Positions 1 through 5,182 of a stretch of 5,891 bases of DNA are shown piece after piece. The stretch's first letter is position 1; each line of letters begins with the position of its first letter. A model generated the notes under the pieces. The model searched no databases. It saw only the letters and a list, made by a program, of their open reading frames with translations, and had not been told where the DNA came from. The position numbers and the translations under genes were made by a program. The DNA is taken from assembly GCA_036503065.1 (NCBI GenBank), contig DASXXM010000495.1, forward strand, positions 1-5,891. Reading direction: 5' to 3'. The stretch is from DATEPR01 sp036503065. GTDB taxonomy: Bacteria > Actinomycetota > Actinomycetes > Mycobacteriales > Pseudonocardiaceae.

Positions 1-129
1 GGACTGCTCCTGCTGGCTGGTCGCATGATCAACGACCGGCGACGCGCCGAACTCCGCGACGGGGGGCCGGTCTGTCAGACCCCGTCGCGGCGGCGAAGCA
101 GGAGGGCGCGTGCCATACGACCACCCTAG
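1..129 (+). CDS. 3' end of an upstream gene, probable membrane protein tail (partial)
   Basis: The frame starting at base 1 is open to a TAG at 127-129 and gives 42 residues. They begin with a hydrophobic run (GLLLLAG), followed by a basic, charged tail (RMINDRRRAELRDGG, then an Arg-rich end). This is what the last turn of a transmembrane helix plus a cytoplasmic tail would look like. G/C at third positions is high over the first two dozen codons and falls near the end, where rarer codons (AGG AGG, ATA, CGA) appear. An alternative is that the upstream gene ends in another frame at the TGA at 26-28, leaving the rest non-coding. No family can be recognised from so short a piece. Low to moderate confidence. 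Confidence 0.33.
   Translation, partial: GLLLLAGRMINDRRRAELRDGGPVCQTPSRRRSRRARAIRPP
64..83 (+). terminator. GC-rich hairpin, possible terminator of the upstream gene
   Basis: GGTCTG (69-74) and CAGACC (76-81) are perfect inverted repeats around one base. As RNA this gives a 5-bp stem with a 3-nt loop. It can be extended by G65-G66 pairing with C82-C83 across a 2-nt bulge. There is no T tract after it, which is common for actinobacterial terminators. It falls inside the presumed upstream coding frame if that frame runs to 129, so either the gene ends earlier or the hairpin is incidental. Confidence 0.3.
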
Positions 130-160
130 CCAGTCGACTCCGTCCCGGACAAAGCACCAT

Positions 161-175
161 GTCCACATTGTGGAC
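161..175. promoter_or_regulatory. 15-bp palindrome GTCCACA-T-TGTGGAC upstream of the first small membrane gene
   Basis: Two perfect 7-bp half-sites flank a single central T, lying 64 bases before the ATG at 239. The single-base centre suits a dimeric DNA-binding protein better than an RNA hairpin. Each arm also resembles a high-GC DnaA box (TTGTCCACA) with one or two mismatches. A related palindrome lies at 1263-1279. Operator function is inferred from symmetry and position only. Confidence 0.35.
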
Positions 176-238
176 CGAGACGGCACGTTGCGCCGTACGC
201 AGGAGTGTCAACCCCGTGGCGCTGGGTATCCCCCTGCC

Positions 239-529
239 ATGGCTACACGAAGAGCAACGACCGGCCGCTACGGTGCGGCCCGGGTCATCACCGGCATTGG
301 CGCCCTGTTCGCGTTGATCGAGGTTGTCTTCATCCTGTTGGTCCTCTTCGGCGCGAACGCGGGCAATGCGTTCTACAAGTTCATCCAGTCCATCGCGAAT
401 CCGTTGGCCCTGTTCTTCCCCGGGCTGTTCACCTTCCAGAACGCGGACTGGGCGGTCATCGTGACCTACGGCCTTGCCGCGATCTTCTGGATCGTGGTGA
501 CCGGAATCGTGGCCCGCTTCGTGCGGTGA
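239..529 (+). CDS. small two-helix membrane protein, first of a tandem pair
   Basis: Encodes 96 residues of unknown function. A basic N-terminus (MATRRATTGRYGAAR) is followed by a predicted membrane helix at about 16-38 and a middle segment with NPLALFFPGLFTF (about 54-66). A second helix lies at about 71-94, with a short basic end (ARFVR). The middle and second helix match the next gene: [N/D]PLA..F..LFT, then V.YG.AA.FW, then a basic terminus, so the two are paralogues. The two-helix layout and the Pro-containing hinge loosely recall YggT-type proteins, but I would not assign that family.

The start was set at ATG 239 because codon bias is strong from there and the length then fits the partner. 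No good Shine-Dalgarno site precedes it. A GTG at 110 in the same frame has AGGAGG at 100-105 (4-nt spacing) and would add 43 polar residues. That stretch has weaker third-position bias, so I prefer 239. Confidence 0.72.
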   Translation: MATRRATTGRYGAARVITGIGALFALIEVVFILLVLFGANAGNAFYKFIQSIANPLALFFPGLFTFQNADWAVIVTYGLAAIFWIVVTGIVARFVR

Positions 530-586
530 CGGTGCGGTGTTACTCGTGCGTAGCGTCTTGATGCGCAATCGTGCGAGACTCCGAAC

Positions 587-916
587 ATGGCGCAACATGA
601 GAGTGCCACCCGGCGCACGCCGGCTCAGCTGAGGGCGTCCGTCGTCGGCGTCCTGGCGAGCCTGGTGCGCTGGGCCGGCCTCGTTGTGGTCCTGATCCTG
701 GTGATCCGGGTGCTGTTGACCATCGGCGGTGCCAATCCGGCCAACGGCATCACCAGCTTCTTCCGGAGCTGGTCCGACCCGCTGGCGTGGGGCTTCAAGG
801 ACCTGTTCACGCCGAGCGACGCGAAGCTGCGGGTGTTGGTGAACTACGGCATCGCCGCGCTGTTCTGGCTGATCGTGAGTTCGGTCCTGACCAGGATCAT
901 TCGCCGCATCGGCTGA
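587..916 (+). CDS. small two-helix membrane protein, second of a tandem pair
   Basis: Encodes 109 residues of unknown function. A polar N-terminus (MAQHESATRRTPAQLR) leads to a hydrophobic helix at about 18-46 containing LVVVLILVIRVLLTIGG. A loop with NPANGITSFFRSWSDPLAWGF follows, then LFTPSDAK. A second helix at about 84-103 (VNYGIAALFWLIVSSVLT) ends in RIIRRIG. The loop, the YG-AA-FW signature and the basic end repeat those of the gene 57 bp upstream.

The gap between the two genes is short enough for an operon. However, the start has no clear ribosome site, and a TAGCGT hexamer at 551-556 could act as a -10 of its own. The gene ends just before a strong stem-loop. A YggT-like role in envelope or division is possible but unproven. 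Confidence 0.78.
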   Translation: MAQHESATRRTPAQLRASVVGVLASLVRWAGLVVVLILVIRVLLTIGGANPANGITSFFRSWSDPLAWGFKDLFTPSDAKLRVLVNYGIAALFWLIVSSVLTRIIRRIG

Positions 917-932
917 CCTGCTCCGGACAGCA

Positions 933-966
933 CTGTGGGGTGCCGCTTGGTAGCGGCACCCCACAG
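933..966. terminator. perfect stem-loop, bidirectional terminator between convergent genes
   Basis: CTGTGGGGTGCCGCT (933-947) and its exact reverse complement (952-966) form a 15-bp stem closed by a 4-nt loop, TGGT. It lies 16 bases after the stop of the plus-strand membrane gene and 12 bases beyond the stop of the minus-strand surface-protein gene, so it can serve both. There is no run of T on either side, as is usual for high-GC actinobacteria. Confidence 0.85.
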
Positions 967-978
967 GTTGTTGCCAGG

Positions 979-1575
979 TCAGCTTTCGGTCCGGCGGCGA
1001 CGTGCGGCCAACCGGAGCCAGAGCAGGATTCCGCCACCGGCGATGACGAGTACGCCGGCGATCAGCAGCGGGAACGTGGCATTCACGCCGGTGAAGGGGA
1101 GCGTGCCCGCGCCGGTCGTGGTGGCAGCCGCGACAACAGCCGTCGTCGTGGTGGGCGACGCAGTGGTCGTCGGCGGCACGGTGGTCGTCGTCGTGGTCAC
1201 ACACGCAGGCGTCTTGTCGGTGTGGTCGAACGAGAACTTGCCAGTAGTGTCGTCCGGCGCTACTACCACAATGTGGTAGCTCTGCGTGACGGTGCCGTCT
1301 TCGGTGAAGGTGTGCACGTAGGTGACGCCGAAGTTGGCGTCGGTGTGCAGGTCGGTGACCTTGCCGTTGCCGTCGGTCTCGGTGATGGTCACCGAGTTCT
1401 TGATGCTGCCGTTGTATTCCGTCAGCGAGATGTCCAGTACGGACTTGCCATCCACGCAGGACGCCGAGTCGGTGTGGATGTGGGCGCTGGCCGGGAGTGT
1501 CAGTACCAGGACCGCTCCAACCGCCACAAAGGTCGCGCCGCCGATGCCGATGGCCCGGCGCATAGCTTGCCGCAT
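979..1575 (-). CDS. exported LPFTG-anchored cell-surface protein
   Basis: A 198-residue surface protein. It has a signal peptide at about 1-31: basic MRQAMRR, a hydrophobic core, and a likely cut after LPASA. A single compact domain at about 32-125, rich in Thr, Val and His, is bounded by two cysteines (C40 and C125) that could form a disulfide. It looks like a short Ig-like beta-sandwich, as seen in other actinomycete wall proteins. A Thr/Pro/Ala linker covers about 126-157, followed by the sortase motif LPFTG (159-163), a membrane helix at about 168-190 and the stop-transfer tail RRRRTES. Sortase would cleave between T and G and join the protein to peptidoglycan.

The start is ATG 1575 because the reverse strand has AGGAG (1581-1585) five bases ahead and it places the signal peptide correctly. 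A longer frame to 1680 adds non-signal sequence. No sortase gene lies in the window, and the ligand or role is unknown. Confidence 0.88.
   Translation of the reverse strand: MRQAMRRAIGIGGATFVAVGAVLVLTLPASAHIHTDSASCVDGKSVLDISLTEYNGSIKNSVTITETDGNGKVTDLHTDANFGVTYVHTFTEDGTVTQSYHIVVVAPDDTTGKFSFDHTDKTPACVTTTTTTVPPTTTASPTTTTAVVAAATTTGAGTLPFTGVNATFPLLIAGVLVIAGGGILLWLRLAARRRRTES
1263..1279. repeat. 17-bp palindrome CTACCACA-A-TGTGGTAG inside the surface-protein gene
   Basis: Two perfect 8-bp arms surround one A. The core CCACA-N-TGTGG is the same as in the palindrome at 161-175. It falls in codons for a Tyr-His-Ile-Val-Val stretch of the surface protein, so it is not needed to explain the protein. 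It could be an intragenic binding site or chance. Confidence 0.4.
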
Positions 1576-1736
1576 TCCTGCTCCTGTTCTCCAGATCTGC
1601 GTCACCTGAACCGGCCGCGCGACGACGCGGGCGAAGCACCACGCCGATCGGATCACCTCAGGCAGGGCGCTGGCGCACACTGTGGCAGATCACAATTTCC
1701 TTACCCACATGGGGTCACACTTCTGGGTGGCTCAAG

Positions 1737-1754
1737 GTCCTGCCGTGACAGGAC
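1737..1754. other. small hairpin GTCCTG / CAGGAC
   Basis: A 6-bp stem with a 6-nt loop (CCGTGA). It lies about 125 bases beyond the kynureninase stop, where it could be a weak terminator. It is also at the predicted beginning of the surface-protein transcript, where it could protect the 5' end. The sequence does not decide between these. Confidence 0.3.
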
Positions 1755-1760
1755 TCGGGC

Positions 1761-1790
1761 ACTCTATGTGGTAGTGCGTGGTCACGTCAT
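1761..1790 (-). promoter_or_regulatory. candidate housekeeping promoter for the surface-protein gene
   Basis: On the minus strand ATGACG (1785-1790) resembles a -35 box (TTGACA, four matches). It is followed 18 bases later by TAGAGT (1761-1766), which fits the TANNNT -10 pattern of actinobacterial principal-sigma promoters. Transcription would begin near 1754 and give a leader of about 180 nt before the ATG. Sequence match only. Confidence 0.3.
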
Positions 1791-1854
1791 CACTCAACGC
1801 CACCCAATCGGGTATCAAGTTGGTGACGTAGTTCCACGCGCATCTATCCCCAGG

Positions 1855-1863
1855 TTGTCCACA
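1855..1863 (+). promoter_or_regulatory. exact high-GC DnaA box, TTGTCCACA
   Basis: This 9-mer is the consensus DnaA box form preferred in Streptomyces-type genomes. It lies 15 bases beyond the kynureninase stop. It is a single copy without the cluster expected at an origin, so it may titrate DnaA, regulate a nearby gene, or be chance. Confidence 0.35.
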
Positions 1864-1878
1864 GTGGCTGCCCGCCGG

Positions 1879-3108
1879 TCAGGTCACGGTCGGCCTGGTC
1901 TCGAGGTGGTCCGTGAGGTGAGCACCGCTGGTCAGCACGTCGTTGATCCGTTCGACGGCGTCGAAGACGTCCACGTGGCGCACATATGCCGGCGCCAGGC
2001 CGAAACGGGCGATGTCGGGCGCGCGGAAGTCACCGAGGACACCACGCTCGGCCAGTGCCCGTACCAGTGGAAACGCGTTCGGCAGGCGCAGTGAGACCTG
2101 GCTGCCGCGGCAATCGGGATCGCGCGGTGTCACGACCTCGACGTCCGGGCAGCCGGCCGCGACCAGTTCGATGAACAACGTGGTGAGCCCGACGCTCTTG
2201 GCCCGCAGGTCCGCCGTGGACACTCCGGCCATGAGCCCGACCGCGTCCTCCAGCGCCAGGAGCGACAACATCGGCGGCGTGCCGTCGGCCAGCTGGCCGA
2301 TCCCGGGCGCCGGGCGGTAGTCCGGAATCATCGCGAACGGATCGGCATGGCCGTGCCAGCCGGGCAACGGCGTCCGCAGGCCGGACTGGTGCTCGGCCGC
2401 GACGAACGCGCAGGCAGGCGCGCCCGGTCCGCCGTTGAGATACTTGTAGCCACAACCGACCGCCAGGTCGGCGCCCCAGCCGTTGAGGTCGACGTCCACC
2501 GCGCCGGCCGAATGGCACAGGTCCCACAGCATCAGCGCGCCCGCTCGCCGAACCCGCGCCGTGGTCTGTGCCGCGGGCCACATCGCGCCGGTGCGGAAGT
2601 CCACGTGGGACAGGCAGACCACCGCGACCTGTTGGTCCAGTGCCCCCGGCAGTTCGTCCGGCCCGTCGATCAGCCGGAGCTGACCGCCGATAAGTTCGGC
2701 CACCGACCCGGCAATGTAGACGTCGGTGGGAAAGGCGCCACGTTCCGCCACGACCACCGGCCGGCCCGGCCGCAACCGCGACCCGGCCACCAGCAGCTTG
2801 AACAGGTTGACACTGGTCGAGTCCGCGACCGCCACCTCGTCCTCGGCAGCGCCGAGCAACGGCGCCAACCCCCGCGCCACCCGGCGGGACGCGTCCCACC
2901 AACCGGCCTCGTTCCACGACCGGACCAAACGCTCGCCCCATTCGTGCCGGATCACCTGCGCGAGCCGGTCCGGAGTGGACTTCGGCAGCGCGCCGAGACT
3001 GTTGCCGTCCAGGTAGATCACGCCGTCGGGCAGCGCGAACTCATCGCGCAGCGCGCGAATCGGATCGGTTCGGTCGAGTTCCTCTGCCTCGTCACGGGTG
3101 GTCGTCAC
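1879..3108 (-). CDS. kynU: kynureninase (L-kynurenine hydrolase)
   Basis: A 409-residue cytoplasmic PLP enzyme, about the usual family length. It hydrolyses L-kynurenine to anthranilate and L-alanine (EC 3.7.1.3) in tryptophan breakdown or anthranilate supply. Family motifs appear in order: YLDGNSLG (32-39), ADSTSVNLFK (95-104), SHVDFRTGAMW (167-177), WDLCHSAGA (195-203, with D196 expected to contact the PLP ring nitrogen) and GCGYKYLNGGPG (218-229). K222 is the PLP-binding lysine, and GWHGH follows at 250-254. The C-terminal fold domain is complete to the TGA.

The start is GTG 3108, with AGGA on the minus strand at 3116-3119 and 7-nt spacing. The nitroreductase gene ends 57 bp upstream on the same strand, so joint transcription is possible. 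No tryptophan 2,3-dioxygenase or kynurenine formamidase is in the window. Function is well supported by intact motifs; the physiological role is inferred. Confidence 0.95.
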   Translation of the reverse strand: MTTTRDEAEELDRTDPIRALRDEFALPDGVIYLDGNSLGALPKSTPDRLAQVIRHEWGERLVRSWNEAGWWDASRRVARGLAPLLGAAEDEVAVADSTSVNLFKLLVAGSRLRPGRPVVVAERGAFPTDVYIAGSVAELIGGQLRLIDGPDELPGALDQQVAVVCLSHVDFRTGAMWPAAQTTARVRRAGALMLWDLCHSAGAVDVDLNGWGADLAVGCGYKYLNGGPGAPACAFVAAEHQSGLRTPLPGWHGHADPFAMIPDYRPAPGIGQLADGTPPMLSLLALEDAVGLMAGVSTADLRAKSVGLTTLFIELVAAGCPDVEVVTPRDPDCRGSQVSLRLPNAFPLVRALAERGVLGDFRAPDIARFGLAPAYVRHVDVFDAVERINDVLTSGAHLTDHLETRPTVT

Positions 3109-3143
3109 AACGCAATCCTGACACCTGTCCGCAACAGAATCGG

Positions 3144-3160
3144 CCCCGCTTCGATCGGGG
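3144..3160 (-). terminator. weak hairpin between nitroreductase and kynureninase
   Basis: CCCCG (3144-3148) and CGGGG (3156-3160) form a 5-bp GC stem with a 7-nt loop, starting 5 bases before the nitroreductase stop in transcript terms. With no T tract, it could act as a partial terminator or processing site that lowers kynureninase expression relative to the upstream gene. It may also be incidental. Confidence 0.28.
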
Positions 3161-3165
3161 AAAGG

Positions 3166-3777
3166 TTAGAAGGCTGGTTGGCCCCATTCGCCGGTGAAGG
3201 CCATGTCGCCCAGCGGGTGCCGGGTGCGGGGTGCGATCTCTCGATCCCGCCGCCGTTCGATCAGCAGGCTCGGGTCGCCCAGGGTGCCGACCGCGATCAC
3301 GATCACCGGGCGCACGTTCGGCGGCAGGGCGAATTCCTGCCGTGCCGCTTCGTGGTCGAAACCGGCCATCTGGTGTGCCACCAGGCCCTCGGCCACCGCT
3401 TGCAGGACCAGGTTCTGGCTGGCCAGTGCCAGGCCGTATTCGGCGTAGGGCACGTCGCCCTTGTCGTTCGTCGTCACGACCGCGCCGAGCAGCAGCGCGG
3501 CCGCGGCCTCCGTCCAGGACGGGTTGCCGCCGGTCAGGATGCCGTGGATGCGGCGGAACGTGGGGTCGCCGCGTCGGCCGATCAGGTATCTGGCCGGCTC
3601 GGTGTCGCCGTAGGACGCCGCCCAGCGGGCCGCTTCCAGCAACGCGCGCAGTTGCTGCTCCGTCACCTCGGCGGTCGGGTCGAGCGCCCGGGGACTCCAG
3701 CGCTGCGCGATCAGCGGATGCAGCGGCACACTCGACCGGGCGCGCTTGTCCGCCCGCGTCAGCTGATGGTTGGGCAC
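3166..3777 (-). CDS. nitroreductase family protein (FMN-dependent oxidoreductase)
   Basis: A 203-residue member of the nitroreductase fold, normally a homodimer that binds FMN and reduces nitro groups, quinones or enals with NAD(P)H. The FMN-binding start is visible as RWSPRALDP (26-34). ALLEAARWAAS (45-55) and the segment YGDTEPARY (56-64) follow. The family core Y-G-LALASQNLVLQAVAEGL-AHQMAGF spans 114-140, and a C-terminal VIVIAVG strand lies at 158-164. In relatives I recall, the 56-64 segment reads more like YGNTQPARY; here Asp and Glu replace Asn and Gln, which may alter flavin or substrate contacts.

The start is GTG 3777. It has no proper ribosome site, but TAATCT sits six bases upstream, which suits a leaderless transcript. 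The glycosyltransferase gene ends 55 bp upstream. The substrate cannot be told from the sequence. Confidence 0.88.
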   Translation of the reverse strand: MPNHQLTRADKRARSSVPLHPLIAQRWSPRALDPTAEVTEQQLRALLEAARWAASYGDTEPARYLIGRRGDPTFRRIHGILTGGNPSWTEAAAALLLGAVVTTNDKGDVPYAEYGLALASQNLVLQAVAEGLVAHQMAGFDHEAARQEFALPPNVRPVIVIAVGTLGDPSLLIERRRDREIAPRTRHPLGDMAFTGEWGQPAF

Positions 3778-3783
3778 TTCCGC

Positions 3784-3789
3784 AGATTA
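3784..3789 (-). promoter_or_regulatory. candidate -10 element for a leaderless nitroreductase transcript
   Basis: On the minus strand TAATCT fits TANNNT and ends six bases before the GTG start, the spacing seen for leaderless actinobacterial genes. The lack of a Shine-Dalgarno sequence agrees. No -35 hexamer is evident. Confidence 0.35.
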
Positions 3790-3832
3790 CGGACCCGCGT
3801 CCGTCTCGGGCCGGTCTCCCGGACTCTGGAAC

Positions 3833-5068
3833 TCAGATGGCGTACGGCCAGCCGGTCAGCGCGTACGCGCCGAACCAGGCGCTGGCGACCGCGATCGCGG
3901 CCAGCACCGCGATCATCGTCCGCGGCCGGCGCTCGGCCAATGCCACCGCGACCGGCAGCAGCAGCGTGAACGCCGGCAACAGCATCCTGGCCTTGGAGTT
4001 CATCAGGCCGTTGGAGCCGAGGTCCATGGCCAGTACGAGCGCCCCGTACAGCACCAGCGGCCACGGCACCCGCCTGCGGATGCTCAGCGCCACCAGCAGT
4101 ATCGCGACCAGCAGCACGGCCACCGTGACCACTTCCAGCACCGACCGCCCCGACGCCAGCACCGCCATGCCGAACCGCACCGTGGCGACGCCGCCGTCGA
4201 ACCTCGAGTCCCAGCCCTGCCGCTGGATCTGGAACCAACCGGTCACGCTGCCGGTCCGGGCGGCGACGAAACCCAGGTAGGCGAGCAGCCCGGCCGGCGC
4301 CAACACCAGGCCGAGCCACGGTCGGATGCCGTCGCGCCGCCGCACGATCGTCACCACCGCGGCCGCGAGCACGGTGACGATGAGCGCCGCCGCCGTCGGC
4401 CGGACCAACCCGGCGCCAATGGCGCACAGACCGGCCAGCACCCAACGCCGTTCCAGCACGCCGACCAGCGTCCACGCGGCCAGCGCGCAGAACATCGCCT
4501 CGGAGTAGGCCATGGACAGCACGATCGCCATCGGCGACGCGGCGAACAGCACCACCATGATCAGCCCGACGCGGGGCGACCCGCCGACCCGACTGCCCAG
4601 CCGCGCCACCGCGTAGGCGCAGGCGATCCCGCACACCAGGCTGACCGCGAGCGCGGCGGCGACCACGTCGACACCCGGCAACAGGGCCACCCCGCGGACC
4701 AGTTCCGGATAGCCGGGGAAGAACGCCAGCGGGGTGTTCGCGGTGCGGTGACCGAACGCGTCGAGCAGGGTGGGCGGCACGCCGCGGTAGCCGCCGGACG
4801 CGATGCTCAGGTACCACTGTCCGTCCCACGATGTGAGCGCGGTCGTCGTGGTTGTGCCGTCCCGTGCGGCCATCCAGGCCAGCGACAGGAAGCCGAGTTC
4901 CCGGATGCCGAGATACAGCAGGCAGGGCGCCAGCCGGGTGAGGACCCGGCGCCACGTGGTCCACGGCACGCCGAGCCAGGTCGATCGGGGTGCGGGCAGC
5001 GCGGATCCGGGCAGCGCGGTGTCGCCGGCATCGGGTGTCGGCTGTTGGCTGATCCTGGTTGTCGACAC
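3833..5068 (-). CDS. polytopic GT-C glycosyltransferase, PIG-V-like mannosyltransferase
   Basis: A 411-residue integral membrane protein. A Pro/Thr-rich cytoplasmic N-terminus (1-40) is followed by a first helix at about 44-66. A luminal or external loop contains SWDGQWYLSIASGGY (80-94), whose Asp82 is the likely catalytic or metal-related acid, and then NTPLAFFPGYP (111-121). Multiple hydrophobic helices run from about 133 to the end. ASPM (177-180), MAYSEAMF (186-193) and GLVRPTA (220-226) are typical of the PIG-V/GT76-type family, and the terminal KARMLLPAF (359-367) is common in its bacterial members. Such enzymes move a sugar, usually mannose from a polyprenyl-phosphate donor, onto an envelope acceptor.

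The start is GTG 5068, with GGAGG on the minus strand at 5079-5083. The open frame continues far upstream, but that part is antisense to aspartate kinase and is not coding. The acceptor is unknown. It is divergent from aspartate kinase. Confidence 0.85.
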   Translation of the reverse strand: MSTTRISQQPTPDAGDTALPGSALPAPRSTWLGVPWTTWRRVLTRLAPCLLYLGIRELGFLSLAWMAARDGTTTTTALTSWDGQWYLSIASGGYRGVPPTLLDAFGHRTANTPLAFFPGYPELVRGVALLPGVDVVAAALAVSLVCGIACAYAVARLGSRVGGSPRVGLIMVVLFAASPMAIVLSMAYSEAMFCALAAWTLVGVLERRWVLAGLCAIGAGLVRPTAAALIVTVLAAAVVTIVRRRDGIRPWLGLVLAPAGLLAYLGFVAARTGSVTGWFQIQRQGWDSRFDGGVATVRFGMAVLASGRSVLEVVTVAVLLVAILLVALSIRRRVPWPLVLYGALVLAMDLGSNGLMNSKARMLLPAFTLLLPVAVALAERRPRTMIAVLAAIAVASAWFGAYALTGWPYAI

Positions 5069-5105
5069 GTCCGGAGTTCCTCCGCCGCGGGAGTCGTGCG
5101 TGTTC

Positions 5106-5111
5106 AGGCTA
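5106..5111 (-). promoter_or_regulatory. candidate -10 box for the glycosyltransferase gene
   Basis: TAGCCT on the minus strand fits TANNNT and would start a transcript near 5099, about 30 nt ahead of the GTG at 5068, leaving room for the GGAGG site. There is no clear -35 hexamer at 17-18 bases. Confidence 0.3.
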
Positions 5112-5176
5112 CGTGCTGCGGATCTCACCAAGCAGTACCGGTGCCGCCGAGCCGTAATCGGGTCGCGGTGCGCCGG

Positions 5177-5182
5177 TAGGCT
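5177..5182 (+). promoter_or_regulatory. candidate -10 box for aspartate kinase
   Basis: TAGGCT fits the TANNNT pattern and predicts a start near 5189, giving a leader of about 60 nt before the GTG. The -35 region has no good TTGAC match. Confidence 0.35.

Larger units (their letters stand above)
1576..1878. other. 303-bp intergenic region between kynureninase end and surface-protein start
   Basis: No convincing gene is present; open frames here are short or shadows. The stretch from about 1680 to 1865 is visibly less GC-rich than the flanking genes, as expected for regulatory DNA. It holds a candidate minus-strand promoter, a 6-bp hairpin, a TGTG-N6-CACA element at 1681-1694 (spacing two bases shorter than a CRP-type site) and a DnaA-box 9-mer. 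The part next to the surface gene (1576-1680) would be its 5' leader. Confidence 0.6.

Noticed and set aside
1135..1200. Triplet-like GTCGTCGTGGT tract as a functional DNA repeat
   Set aside because: It is simply the codons for the Thr/Pro linker of the surface protein on the other strand.
29..1642. Long minus-strand open frame of 537 codons
   Set aside because: The translation is Arg/His/Gly-rich low-complexity sequence without a domain. It overlaps the two membrane genes and runs in another frame through the surface-protein gene. It is a high-GC shadow.
1576..1680. Extension of the surface protein to an upstream start at 1680
   Set aside because: It would put 35 non-signal residues ahead of a clean signal peptide. 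ATG 1575 has AGGAG at five-base spacing.
1681..1694. TGTGGCAGATCACA as a CRP/GlxR-type site
   Set aside because: Half-sites TGTG and CACA are separated by six bases, while the CRP-type consensus needs eight. Not close enough to call.
1709..1774. A 21-codon plus-strand micro-ORF in the intergenic region
   Set aside because: There is no ribosome site and no distinctive composition. It overlaps a better-supported promoter candidate on the other strand.
787..2094. Long plus-strand open frame of 435 codons
   Set aside because: It crosses the terminator, the antisense of the surface gene, an intergenic region and the end of kynureninase, with shadow-type composition.
2347..3969. Plus-strand open frame of 540 codons opposite kynureninase and nitroreductase
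   Set aside because: It is the mirror of two well-supported genes. It has no recognisable motif and is typical of GC-rich antisense frames.
3770..5179. Plus-strand open frame of 469 codons opposite the glycosyltransferase
   Set aside because: Its Gln/His/Arg/Pro-rich composition and its position opposite the membrane-helix codons mark it as an antisense artefact.
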